DNA of 64,000 nt from an uncultured Mogibacterium sp. (GTDB lineage Bacteria; Bacillota; Clostridia; Peptostreptococcales; Anaerovoracaceae). The position numbers and the translations under genes were made by a program. Below, piece after piece: positions 43,443 through 51,586 of this stretch. A model generated the notes under the pieces. That model ran no database searches and was not told the origin of the DNA. It worked only from the letters and a program-made list of their open reading frames with translations. The stretch lies in contig NZ_CALISE010000017.1 in NCBI RefSeq assembly GCF_938041965.1, positions 1 through 64,000 on the forward strand, in the 5' to 3' direction. Within the stretch, counting starts at the first letter, position 1; every line of letters starts with the position of its first letter.

Positions 43443-43506
43443 TAACATATGTCATAATTGTTGACTTTCTTCGGCTATTACCGTATCATAATAATGACAT
43501 ATGTCA
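43443..43506 (+). promoter_or_regulatory. Promoter flanked by two near-identical palindromes
   Basis: TTGACT (43461-43466), a 17-nt spacer and TATCAT (43484-43489). TAACATATGTCA (43443-43454) and the perfect palindrome TGACATATGTCA (43495-43506) flank it, 11 of 12 bases shared. This is a plausible two-site operator for the DUF134 protein encoded next. Confidence 0.68.
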
Positions 43507-43528
43507 ATAATAGCAAGCGGAGAGTACC

Positions 43529-44257
43529 ATGCCCGGAAGAAAGACAAAACCAAGACATATTGAAACTGTACCTGAATACACGCGTTTCGAACCGCAAGGT
43601 ATTACTTACGGCGAACAAATTATCCTCTCTGTAGATGAGTTTGAAGTGATAAGACTTATTGATCTTGAACATCTAAACCATGAAGAGACAGCAAAAAAGA
43701 TGAGTGTAGCACGAACTACAGTTACGGCTATATATGAACGCGCAAGAACAAAGCTCGCTGACGCGATTGTAAACGGCAAATTTCTTGTAATAGAAGGAGG
43801 GCACGTACATCTGCAGTCCGGTATTATTGATTACAACATAGGAACAAAAACTTACAAAGGAGACAAAATCATGAGAATTGCAGTAACATATGATAACGGA
43901 GACATCTTCCAACACTTTGGTAAGACTTCACAGTTCAAGCTTTATGATGTAGAAGATGGGAAAATTATCACTTCACAGGTTGTCGACACTAACGGTGCCG
44001 GTCACGGCGCACTTGCAGGATTCTTAACGACTAATAATGTTGACACTCTTATCTGCGGCGGAATCGGCGGAGGTGCACAACAAGCACTAGCAGATGCTGA
44101 TATCAAGCTATTTGGTGGCGTTTCCGGAAATGCAGATGAAGCTATTGATTTGCTACTCAAGGATGAACTTAAATTCAATCCTGAGGTTAAGTGCAATCAT
44201 CATGGCGAACATCATCACCACGAGGGCGGATGCGGAAATCATGGGTGCCATAATTAG
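43529..44257 (+). CDS. DUF134 HTH domain fused to a NifX/NifB-type dinitrogenase Fe-Mo cofactor domain, with a His/Cys-rich tail
   Basis: A 242-residue protein. Residues 1-95 are DUF134, a sigma-like HTH (PGRKTKPRHIE, VDEFEVIRLIDLEHLNHEET, MSVARTTVTAIYERAR). Residues about 115-220 are a NifX-NifB/YjhX-like domain (FQHFGKTSQFKLYDVEDGKI, LICGGIGGGAQQAL). The last 25 residues hold many His and Cys (HHGEHHHHEGG, CGNHGCHN). The two domains often occur as neighbouring genes in Clostridia. A metal- or cluster-sensing regulator is plausible. GGAGAG precedes the ATG. Confidence 0.85.
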   Translation: MPGRKTKPRHIETVPEYTRFEPQGITYGEQIILSVDEFEVIRLIDLEHLNHEETAKKMSVARTTVTAIYERARTKLADAIVNGKFLVIEGGHVHLQSGIIDYNIGTKTYKGDKIMRIAVTYDNGDIFQHFGKTSQFKLYDVEDGKIITSQVVDTNGAGHGALAGFLTTNNVDTLICGGIGGGAQQALADADIKLFGGVSGNADEAIDLLLKDELKFNPEVKCNHHGEHHHHEGGCGNHGCHN

Positions 44258-44271
44258 TTGAGTTTATTATA

Positions 44272-44305
44272 AAAGTGGGGATGTCGCAACGCGATATCCC
44301 CACTT
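44272..44305. terminator. Terminator between the DUF134-NifX gene and rubredoxin
   Basis: A hairpin AAGTGGGGAT..CGC/GCG..ATCCCCACTT with a 3-nt loop and a 2-nt internal mismatch. On the minus strand it runs into TTTTATAAT. Confidence 0.75.
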
Positions 44306-44327
44306 CGTTGTATAACGTATTTAATTA

Positions 44328-44492
44328 TTATTCGTCTGTTTCAGAAAACATATCCTTGCTAACGTCGCAAAGAGGGCAAGCCCAATCATCTGGTAGATCC
44401 TCAAATGCAGTTCCTGGCTCGATTCCGTTATCTGGATCACCAACTGCTGGGTCATAAACGTATCCACAAACGTCACATACATACTTCTGCAT
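44328..44492 (-). CDS. Rubredoxin
   Basis: A 54-residue electron carrier with one Fe(SCys)4 site, formed by CDVCG (residues 6-10) and CPLCD (about 40-44), and the family's YDPAVGDPDNGIEPGT and LPDDWACP segments. The start is ATG 44492, 8 nt after GAGGAGG; a longer in-frame extension is not needed. Used in oxidative-stress protection and electron transfer of anaerobes. Monocistronic. Confidence 0.96.
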   Translation of the reverse strand: MQKYVCDVCGYVYDPAVGDPDNGIEPGTAFEDLPDDWACPLCDVSKDMFSETDE

Positions 44493-44705
44493 ATCAATAT
44501 CCTCCTCTAAAATTAAATCTACTTTTGTAATCAATTGTTTATAAATCGATTGTATCACATTTAATTTAATTGTAAAGTAATTTTGTGTTTTATATATAAA
44601 ACATTTTTCGGTTTATTTGCTTCACCTCTGTGGCGCGATAGTTCCCTGAGCTTGCAGGAATCACTAAGCAATGATACATTAGACTCTGTAGAAAGGAGCC
44701 TCGAA

Positions 44706-45392
44706 TTGAAGATTAAAATCATTGCCATTGTATGCGCACTGAGCTTCATGGTAGCTGCACTGCTGACTGCAGCAGATATAACTATGTACCATATCCCAGG
44801 GTATTACCGCCACCAATTTGAAGAAAAAGACGTGCTCGGCGACTTGAACCGTAATATAGATATGGACAACGCGATGTCTGCGTTTAGCGAGATGATGGAG
44901 TATCTGCGCGGAAATCGTTCTAATCTGAATATCGAGGTAACTGCCGACGGTGCTCGGCAGGAGTTTTACACTGCGCGCGAAAAGGCTCATCTTAAGGATG
45001 TGCGTGCTATCTTCCTCAAAGCTTATCTGGTGAGGCTGATATCCGCTCTAATATTCTTTATCTCTCTAATCTGCATTTTTATTTACTGTAAAGGCAGATC
45101 ATCTTACCGTTCATCAATCTGCAAGACATTCATCAATACATGCACAATTACAAATGCCGCCTTCCTGCTGGTATTCGGAATAGCGGCGGTGAATTTCGAT
45201 AAAGCATTTATGATATTTCATAAGGTGCTATTTGCAAATAATTACTGGAAGCTTAACCCGAACGAAAGCGACCTCATCAACTTGCTGCCACAGTCATTCT
45301 TCGAGCATACGGCACTCGTGATATGCGGAATCTACTTTGTCATGGTTTCGATTGCTGTGGTTGTGACGTTGAAGTTGCGACCTCGAAGCTAA
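44706..45392 (+). CDS. TIGR01906/DUF1461 integral membrane protein
   Basis: A 228-residue protein with a transmembrane helix near the N-terminus (about 5-25), an extracytoplasmic segment of about 90 residues with the conserved YHIPGYYRHQFEEKDVL and MMEYLRGNR patterns, and three further helices. The start is taken at TTG 44706, 7 nt after AAAGGAG. Function unknown. Its last four bases overlap the converging gene at 45389. Confidence 0.8.
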   Translation: MKIKIIAIVCALSFMVAALLTAADITMYHIPGYYRHQFEEKDVLGDLNRNIDMDNAMSAFSEMMEYLRGNRSNLNIEVTADGARQEFYTAREKAHLKDVRAIFLKAYLVRLISALIFFISLICIFIYCKGRSSYRSSICKTFINTCTITNAAFLLVFGIAAVNFDKAFMIFHKVLFANNYWKLNPNESDLINLLPQSFFEHTALVICGIYFVMVSIAVVVTLKLRPRS

Positions 45393-45928
45393 TTGAATCG
45401 CTTATAGTACTTCTTGTTGAACTCTTTCTGCATGTTAATTAGAGGCTTGCGATTGACGTTGGCTTCGACGAGGAAGCCGAAGTTATTATAAACTTCCTTA
45501 TATAATTCTTCGTCGTCGATATCACTTTTTCCATACTCCATCTTGGCTGTATTAGAATTATAAATTGCTTTTAATGAAAAATCAGAGTTAAATATATAAC
45601 TTTTATCCTTTGAATTCGAATACAAATATTCCACTCCGTATACATAAGTTGCGCAAATCGAAGGACTGTTTCCATTATTTCTATCGTTATATACTTTCGC
45701 CAGTCCATCATAATCATAGCTTATTCCTCTGCTAGCTGGTGTACGTATAACCTTTATGTTCTCTAATGCCATTGCCATTTCAGGTTGTGTTCCCTTCTTA
45801 TGTTCCATGTTGTGAGCATAGTAAACCGAGTATCTTGCGAGGTTTTGAGCAGGGTACAAATTTGTATATGCAAACCATCCGAAAGATATGAATATTATAA
45901 GTATTGTTGCAATTTTTAGCTTCTTCAT
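45389..45928 (-). CDS. Membrane-anchored hypothetical protein, paralog B of a tandem pair
   Basis: A 179-residue protein with an N-terminal anchor (about 5-22), then RYSVYYAHNMEHKKGTQPEM and a C-terminal block (VEANVNRKPLINMQKEFNKK plus YYKRFN) that is almost identical to that of the upstream paralog. The middle is diverged. The gene lies 19 nt downstream of its paralog. No family recognised; extracytoplasmic location is likely. The strong conservation of the two ends suggests a binding function there, or recent gene conversion. Confidence 0.7.
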   Translation of the reverse strand: MKKLKIATILIIFISFGWFAYTNLYPAQNLARYSVYYAHNMEHKKGTQPEMAMALENIKVIRTPASRGISYDYDGLAKVYNDRNNGNSPSICATYVYGVEYLYSNSKDKSYIFNSDFSLKAIYNSNTAKMEYGKSDIDDEELYKEVYNNFGFLVEANVNRKPLINMQKEFNKKYYKRFN

Positions 45929-45947
45929 TGAAATTCACAACTTCCCA

Positions 45948-46493
45948 TTAGTTGAATCGCTTGTAGTACTTCTTGTTGAACTCTTTCTGCATGTTGATCA
46001 GTGGCTTGCGATTTACGTTGGCTTCGACAATGAAGCCGAAATTCTTGTATATGTCTTTGTAAAGAGCTTCCTGATCTATGGTTTTGATGTCTATTTCATC
46101 ATTTCTTACTGATGAGTCATAGGCATGAGTTAAATTAAAAGCATCATTGAAATAATAGTCTTTATCCGTGACATCATAAAAATCATATCGAAGCTCTTTC
46201 TCTCCTAAATCACAACTTATGATAGCTTGCTTTCTATCTGTAGAATTATTGTATATAGCATAACTACCATCGTCTCTATACCGTATATTTTTCTTATTAG
46301 GTTTATAGATAACTCCAATATTCTCTATAGCCATTGCCATCTCCGGGTGTGTTCCCTCCTTACGCTCCATGTTGTGGGCATAGTAAACGGAATATTTTCT
46401 GATATTGTAGTCTATATACCAGTTATTATATAGATGTACAAGTCCTATCATTATAAATAAAGTGATTAAGCATGTTATTATTATCTTCTTCAT
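45948..46493 (-). CDS. Membrane-anchored hypothetical protein, paralog A of a tandem pair
   Basis: A 181-residue paralog of the next gene: N-terminal anchor (about 4-22), KYSVYYAHNMERKEGTHPEM, and the same C-terminal block. I choose ATG 46493 because it aligns with the paralog's MKK start and follows the stop of a small peptide gene by one base (TAAAATG). An in-frame ATG at 46562 would overlap that peptide gene in another frame. Function unknown. Confidence 0.68.
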   Translation of the reverse strand: MKKIIITCLITLFIMIGLVHLYNNWYIDYNIRKYSVYYAHNMERKEGTHPEMAMAIENIGVIYKPNKKNIRYRDDGSYAIYNNSTDRKQAIISCDLGEKELRYDFYDVTDKDYYFNDAFNLTHAYDSSVRNDEIDIKTIDQEALYKDIYKNFGFIVEANVNRKPLINMQKEFNKKYYKRFN

Positions 46494-46494
46494 T

Positions 46495-46644
46495 TTAAAT
46501 TTGATGTTCTGTTTCTTCTGATAAGCTTCCGCTTGCTGCTGATGAATCACCAAGTTCGGCATAGTCGGCTGCCATAACGATTGGTGTGATATTAAATAAA
46601 ATAATGCAGACTAAAATAACAATAGATGAAATCTTCTTTATCAT
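46495..46644 (-). CDS. 49-residue secreted peptide (signal peptide plus short acidic mature part)
   Basis: The frame starts MIKKISSIVILVCIILFNIT, completing a typical signal peptide that ends in VMA (about residue 25). A mature part of about 24 residues follows: ADYAELGDSSAASGSLSEET then EHQI. AGGAGA lies about 9 nt before the ATG. The stop is one base from the start of paralog A, so translation is likely coupled. It could be a signalling or antimicrobial peptide with the anchored paralogs as receptors or protection; that is speculation. Confidence 0.68.
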   Translation of the reverse strand: MIKKISSIVILVCIILFNITPIVMAADYAELGDSSAASGSLSEETEHQI

Positions 46645-46792
46645 GATACACACTTCTCCTATTTTTATTATTAGATATAAATTTTTTATTAATTTATCAT
46701 ATATGATTATATTTTAGCAAGTACTGGATATGAAACACGTTGTGATTTATAGCTGTAGTCATCACAACCCAAACGCCTAGAATAAAATAACA

Positions 46793-46932
46793 GAAAGTGC
46801 GAGGTTCTGGCAGTATCCGCGGTTTACGCCGATGCAGATTAACATAGACGAGAATTGTTTCAGTATTACAAGTCTCGCAGACTTTGTATAATCTGCCAAG
46901 TAAACGCAGTCTGCTGCCAGCTGCTCACTTCC
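46793..46932. ncRNA. Structured element A (tandem pair, covarying with element B)
   Basis: About 140 nt folding as a long interrupted hairpin: GAAAGTG/CACTTCC ends, TGGCAG/CTGCCA, GTTTAC/GTAAAC, GCAGATTA/TAATCTGC, and an apical part with CGAGAATTGTTTCAG (46849-46863). The central 80-100 nt align without gaps to element B, and differences in stems are compensatory. It may be an RNA on either strand or a palindromic repeat. No coding frame. Confidence 0.65.
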
Positions 46933-46969
46933 GCTTACCCAGTCATCGCAGTTAAGAGTCGTGGAAATT

Positions 46970-47122
46970 AAAAAGTGAAGCTTGAGGTTTCGGCAAGTTT
47001 AAGGTTTGCGCTGTAACGAATTAATGAAAGCGAGAATTGTTTCAGCGCATCAAGTTTCGCAGCTTTCATATAATTCGTCAAGCAAACGAGACTCTTTGCC
47101 GAGGCTCACGCTTCACTTTTTT
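46970..47122. ncRNA. Structured element B (tandem pair), abutting the DHHW gene stop codon
   Basis: About 153 nt with paired ends AAAAAGTGAAGC/GCTTCACTTTTTT, TCGGCAAG/CTTTGCCGA, GTTTGC/GCAAAC, ACGAATTA/TAATTCGT, GAAAGC/GCTTTC, and the shared CGAGAATTGTTTCAG (47031-47045). On the minus strand the outer stem ends in TTTTTAATTT and can act as the terminator of the O-acylation operon. 46645-46792 upstream of the peptide gene holds only AT-rich sequence. Confidence 0.68.
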
Positions 47123-48314
47123 ATTGGAACATCACGGAAAGCGAATCATCCGCAAAGAACGTATTCGCATTATAAAGGAACAGCACATCAGTTATTCCTT
47201 CTGACGCAATCAAATCATCGACATTATCAAAGTAATATCTAGGATCCACGACCACGATTTCGCGGTAATGCTGCGCCAGCATAGGAATCACACTGTTCGC
47301 ATATGAATCCTTAATCAGGAGTAGCCTCCTGTTAGACTCTGTCGGAGTCTTGACCGTGTACATCGGATGGTTACTGCCTCCGAATACAGTGTATGCATCC
47401 TTCTTATCTAGGTTCTTAAGCTGATAGAACTTAGTAGTCTTCTTCTTAGTGTCGCCATAATAGATGACCGAAGGCTTAGCCGCCTTCTTATTCTTAGGCA
47501 GATTAATCCTGATACTATCGTATCTTCCGCCTGTAAATCCGCTCTTCGAGTACATCGTTCCCGCAAAGTCGTTCTTAACAATTTTACTCTCAAACTCCAT
47601 CGGCATACCTGCGCCTAGTGCTGGCACAATCGCTTTGTACGCGAGGTAAGCGCCGTCGCTCGTCCAGTGGTGGTCAGTCCTGTAATAGAGCTGTACATCC
47701 TCTTTCTTCTTATTGAAAGTCTTCCTCACATCGATCGGCTTAATTCCCGACGCCTTGATATTCTTGTAAAAATCATCAATGCTCTTGTTCTGATTCGCCA
47801 TACTGACAGTTATCGGTAGCTTGTCGGACATGATATTTCCTGCATTTGGAGCAAGGAGGAAGGTCATATTTAGCTTAGGATACTTAGCCTTGAAATTCTT
47901 GAGCGCAGTTTCAGCAGAGCTAATTGTCTTCTGATCTGGAGTCACTATATCCTCAATCAGATATCCATCACGAGCTCTATACACGCCGTTAGCCTTTAAC
48001 TTTCCTTCAGTCACATCGACTGCCGACTTAACCTTGATAAAAGACCCGCGCATAAGGAACTGATCGTTCACGTAGCTCTCCATCTTGGATTCTAGCCTAC
48101 CGCCGAAATAGTTCGAAACAGACATACTAGGAAACTCCTGTAGCATGCGGTTTTCAGAAGCTGAGAATGATTTGTCTGTAACTATGAGATTTATAAGGAA
48201 TACAGCCGCAAGAACAAACACAAATATGACACCGGTATACGCTGCCATCTTGTTCTCCGAACTTTGCTTCAGTTCGGCCTTTATTTCATTTCTAAAACGG
48301 TTAATCTTCTTCAA
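47121..48314 (-). CDS. DHHW/AlgX-like SGNH-fold protein of a surface O-acylation system
   Basis: A 397-residue protein with an N-terminal transmembrane anchor (about 25-45) and an extracytoplasmic SGNH-like domain. It has the YRTDHHWTSDGAY motif (about 214-226) that names the DHHW family, and LLLIKDSYANSVIPMLAQHY later. Such proteins move acyl groups, passed through the membrane by an MBOAT partner, onto cell-surface polymers. It is the last gene of the operon, 16 nt after the MBOAT gene. Confidence 0.86.
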   Translation of the reverse strand: MKKINRFRNEIKAELKQSSENKMAAYTGVIFVFVLAAVFLINLIVTDKSFSASENRMLQEFPSMSVSNYFGGRLESKMESYVNDQFLMRGSFIKVKSAVDVTEGKLKANGVYRARDGYLIEDIVTPDQKTISSAETALKNFKAKYPKLNMTFLLAPNAGNIMSDKLPITVSMANQNKSIDDFYKNIKASGIKPIDVRKTFNKKKEDVQLYYRTDHHWTSDGAYLAYKAIVPALGAGMPMEFESKIVKNDFAGTMYSKSGFTGGRYDSIRINLPKNKKAAKPSVIYYGDTKKKTTKFYQLKNLDKKDAYTVFGGSNHPMYTVKTPTESNRRLLLIKDSYANSVIPMLAQHYREIVVVDPRYYFDNVDDLIASEGITDVLFLYNANTFFADDSLSVMFQ

Positions 48315-48330
48315 AACTTACTCCTCTACG

Positions 48331-49734
48331 CTAGAATCTGAAGTACAGGAACGGATTATACGAACCATATACCAGATATGCGACAGAAACGATGAGTACT
48401 GCGAACACCAGCGCAGTTCCTACCGCCGGTTTCTTCCTATATAGCTCTCTGAATTTCTCTATTGGATATGGTGTTGCCACGCAAGCACCAACAGCTAGGA
48501 TGATGAAATTCGTTCTTATGTAATAGAGCGCTGTAATATTTATAAACGACACCTTGCCGAGTCCAAACATGACAGCGAGATACGAAAGCGCCTTGCTGAT
48601 ATCTGTGATGCTGAAGAAAACCCAGCTTACCATAACTATGACTATCGCATATGCGTGTCTAAACCAATTTGGTGCCTTCTCGAGATATTTACCATAAACG
48701 TACTTCTCGAGTATCAGCAGCACTCCGAAGTATGCACCCCAGAGCACGAAGTTCCAGCTCGCACCATGCCATAGGCCCGTCAGAGACCATACTATTAGCA
48801 GGTTTAAAATGTGTCTATGAACCTTTACTCTGTTTCCTCCGAGTGGAATGTACACGTACTCAAGGAACCAAGTAGATAGCGACATGTGCCATCTGCGCCA
48901 GAAATCCGTGATAGTCGACGCGATATACGGATAGTTGAAGTTCTCATCGAACACGAAGCCGAACATTTTACCGAGACCTATCGCCATGTCGGAATATCCG
49001 CTAAAGTCAAAGTAAATTTGTAAGGTGTACGCCGCAATTCCAATCCAGTACAGTACCACCGATACCTGACCGTGCGGCAGACTCGAAATTTCTGTATAGA
49101 GCGAACCGAGCGCGTTGGCAAGAATTACCTTCTTGCCGAGTCCAAGGATAAACCTCGATGACCCCTCTCCGAATTTAATGAGTGTGGTTTCGCGATTATC
49201 TATCTGGAGTTCAACGTCTCTATACTTAACGATAGGTCCTGCGATGAGCTGCGGGAAGAACGACAGATATAACGAGAACTTGAGCAAGCTATACTGCGGT
49301 GCAACCTTTCCCTTGTACACGTCAAATACGTATGACATCGCCTGGAAAGTGTAGAACGAAATTCCGATTGGCAGTGCAAGTGACGTGTAGTGAATATGCC
49401 ATCCTGTAATCGAGGTTATCGTGTCCATGAGGAATCCGAAATACTTGAAGAAACCGAGTATCAGCAGGTCCACAACCACTGTGAACAGCAGATTTCTCCT
49501 GCCGGTGCCTCCATACTTCTGCTCATTATGAATCTGAATAGCCATGAAGTAGTTGAAGAACGCACTGTACAGCATCAAGAATAGATATACCGGTTCTCCC
49601 CAGCTGTAAAAGAACAAGCTGGCAACGAGCAGCACAATATTACGCCTTCCTATCTGCTCCTTCGGAATCAGATAATACACTAGCATCGTAATCGGAAGGA
49701 AATAGAATATGAAGATAATACTGCTAAATAACAC
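48331..49734 (-). CDS. MBOAT family O-acyltransferase (AlgI/DltB-like)
   Basis: A 467-residue protein with 10-12 transmembrane helices. Typical MBOAT features are LPIGISFYTFQAMSYVFDVYKG, WRRWHMSLSTWFLEYVYIPLGG, and the catalytic-region histidine in LTGLWHGASWNFVLWG. It transfers acyl groups from the cytoplasmic side to the outside for polymer O-acetylation. It overlaps the DUF4358 gene by 11 nt. Confidence 0.93.
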   Translation of the reverse strand: MLFSSIIFIFYFLPITMLVYYLIPKEQIGRRNIVLLVASLFFYSWGEPVYLFLMLYSAFFNYFMAIQIHNEQKYGGTGRRNLLFTVVVDLLILGFFKYFGFLMDTITSITGWHIHYTSLALPIGISFYTFQAMSYVFDVYKGKVAPQYSLLKFSLYLSFFPQLIAGPIVKYRDVELQIDNRETTLIKFGEGSSRFILGLGKKVILANALGSLYTEISSLPHGQVSVVLYWIGIAAYTLQIYFDFSGYSDMAIGLGKMFGFVFDENFNYPYIASTITDFWRRWHMSLSTWFLEYVYIPLGGNRVKVHRHILNLLIVWSLTGLWHGASWNFVLWGAYFGVLLILEKYVYGKYLEKAPNWFRHAYAIVIVMVSWVFFSITDISKALSYLAVMFGLGKVSFINITALYYIRTNFIILAVGACVATPYPIEKFRELYRKKPAVGTALVFAVLIVSVAYLVYGSYNPFLYFRF

Positions 49735-50221
49735 TTAATAGCACCTCCTCATACTTATCTGGATCCTTGGCGACTCCATAGAATACGTACTTGCCCCTCG
49801 AAGTCACGATTGCGTTCTTAAGTTCCTTGACCTGCTCAGGTCCGTAATTGTCAAATGCCTCTATCTGGCTTGTGATGCGCTTTTCTACGGCATCTTTGAC
49901 AGCTTTAACATCAGACTTATTCTTGACCTTGATGACCAGAACCTCGTCAACAGAAAGAGCCTCCTTGCTCTTGTAATACAGAACAGCCTCATAATTATTA
50001 GCATCTAGTCCTATGAACTGTACGAGATCACGAGGCTTCTGTTTCTGCAGTTTCTCTATATTAGTCTTCTTGATAAGCTGCGCCTCAATCTTGTCCATCG
50101 AGACATCCTTTGCATTTTCACGGCTATACACGATAGCGAGAAATGCAAACAGGGCAACGAGAAGCACACATTTGAGGATTCTGCCATATCTTATAACGTC
50201 TCTGCGTGATTTACTATTCAT
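49724..50221 (-). CDS. DUF4358-type small membrane-anchored protein
   Basis: A 165-residue protein with one N-terminal helix (about 15-33) and an exported alpha/beta domain with the DUF4358 look (LVQFIGLDANNYEAVLYYK, VLVIKVKNKSDVKAVKDAVE, GKYVFYGVAKDPDKYEEVL). In Firmicutes such genes commonly lie with MBOAT and SGNH genes. The role is probably as an accessory factor for acyl transfer. Confidence 0.8.
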   Translation of the reverse strand: MNSKSRRDVIRYGRILKCVLLVALFAFLAIVYSRENAKDVSMDKIEAQLIKKTNIEKLQKQKPRDLVQFIGLDANNYEAVLYYKSKEALSVDEVLVIKVKNKSDVKAVKDAVEKRITSQIEAFDNYGPEQVKELKNAIVTSRGKYVFYGVAKDPDKYEEVLLSVI

Positions 50222-51031
50222 CTACAGTTCTGCCTCCTCAATCATCCTATCCAGCCAGTACGGATAATAAGTAGCCTGAGCGTGAATACCGTCACCTGCA
50301 TATAGCTCTGGATGCTTCTGCAGAATATCCGCAGTTGGAATATATACGTACTTGTTCTTAGCGCACATCTTCTTGATAGCACTGTTAAATTTCTTATAAT
50401 TGCTAATCGACTTGTTCTTAGCCATCGCTGAATCAGTAGGTGCCGAGATGCCACACACACAAATCTTCGTCTTAGGTGAAGACTTGTGGAAAGCCTTTAA
50501 TCTTGCTTCATACTTCTTGATAAATGCCTTTTCATCGCCTCTGTAATTACCCATGTCGTTCATACCAAAAGCAAAGAATGCGGTGCTTGGATAAGTTCCC
50601 GCTGCACTCGAGAATAAATCATCTCCAGTCATTACGCTTGAACCGATCTTGCTAAATACCTGATCATCACTCAGCCAGCCATACACACTGAGCCCCTCAG
50701 TAACCGAGTCGCCGACAACGATGCTCCCCTTGAACTTGCTCATGTATCTGGCCTTGTTGCTCTGCCCATTTGCAGATACCTCTCCGCCGAGTGCCGAAAC
50801 AGCTTCTTCAACGCTAGTTACAGAGCTCTTCTGTATAGCCTCAACGCTCTTCTTATTCCTCTCAATCTCATCCTTTCCTACCGGAACCTTGCGGTTGAAC
50901 TTCAGTAGGTTGAATAAAAAAACGACAAGAAAAAGCAGCAAGATGATACTTGCTACTTTATTCTTATCCATGTCTTTGATATATTCTTTTGCTACATTTG
51001 TAGCACGATTATTATTCTTAACTCTAGCCAT
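50222..51031 (-). CDS. SGNH/GDSL-family hydrolase or acyltransferase, membrane-anchored
   Basis: A 269-residue protein with a transmembrane helix (about 27-44), a linker, and an SGNH domain: block I GSIVVGDSVTEGLS (about 102), the block III AFGMNDMGNY, and block V GDGIHAQATYYPYW with the catalytic Asp/His. The start is ATG 51031 (AGAGG upstream); a longer in-frame start at 51073 is not supported. It is the first gene of the O-acylation operon, directly joined to DUF4358. Confidence 0.87.
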   Translation of the reverse strand: MARVKNNNRATNVAKEYIKDMDKNKVASIILLLFLVVFLFNLLKFNRKVPVGKDEIERNKKSVEAIQKSSVTSVEEAVSALGGEVSANGQSNKARYMSKFKGSIVVGDSVTEGLSVYGWLSDDQVFSKIGSSVMTGDDLFSSAAGTYPSTAFFAFGMNDMGNYRGDEKAFIKKYEARLKAFHKSSPKTKICVCGISAPTDSAMAKNKSISNYKKFNSAIKKMCAKNKYVYIPTADILQKHPELYAGDGIHAQATYYPYWLDRMIEEAEL

Positions 51032-51123
51032 ATTTCCTCTTCCAGGTAAAATCCTTAGACTATATAGTACCACCTATACAACCTTTTTGTGGCTATTTTT
51101 TTTAATCTAATTCATGAATTTTT

Positions 51124-51585
51124 TTATGCCTTTTTGAGCTTGCGATAGAATAAAGTTCCGTACTTATTCACGATCTCTATTACCATAAATCCCATCGCAA
51201 TTCCGAGGCAGTTCAGTACAAGCTGCTTGCCCTCACTCGCGGTCTCCTTAGGCATGTCCATAACCATAGCGTACATTACGAAGTAAAGGTTGTTTCCCGG
51301 TACTAGTGGAAATGCGCATACGCTCTGGAATATCGTTGCAGGTGCTTTATTGACCCTCGCCATAACCTGCGCGTAGCCAGCTACAAATATAGCGCTGACA
51401 AGCGTCGCCAAGAAGTAGTTATGGAGAATTCCATCACTAATTACGTACATCCCCCATGTGCAGAATGCCCCGATTCCGCAGAAGAGCACCTGCTTGCCTT
51501 TAACGTTAAACCATAGACCGAAGCCCACACAGGCAGCGGTACAAGAAATAAATTGTATTATTATACTTGGATTTAATTCGGTCAT
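51124..51585 (-). CDS. Threonine/serine exporter, small subunit (ThrE C-terminal domain, DUF3815)
   Basis: A 153-residue protein with about five hydrophobic helices. It corresponds to the C-terminal half of ThrE, with FPLVPGNNLYFVMYAMV (the conserved PG). It begins 1 nt after the larger subunit's stop and acts with it. Together with the SstT-like importer this genome handles serine and threonine in both directions. Confidence 0.88.
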   Translation of the reverse strand: MTELNPSIIIQFISCTAACVGFGLWFNVKGKQVLFCGIGAFCTWGMYVISDGILHNYFLATLVSAIFVAGYAQVMARVNKAPATIFQSVCAFPLVPGNNLYFVMYAMVMDMPKETASEGKQLVLNCLGIAMGFMVIEIVNKYGTLFYRKLKKA

Positions 51586-51586
51586 C

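Noticed and set aside
46562..46644. A longer start (ATG 46562) for paralog A.
   Set aside because: It would overlap, in another frame, a peptide gene with a convincing signal peptide and ribosome binding site; ATG 46493 aligns with the paralog.
46793..47122. Possible hammerhead or other self-cleaving ribozyme in the tandem structured elements.
   Set aside because: The CUGAUGA core of hammerheads and the conserved blocks of twister ribozymes are not present.
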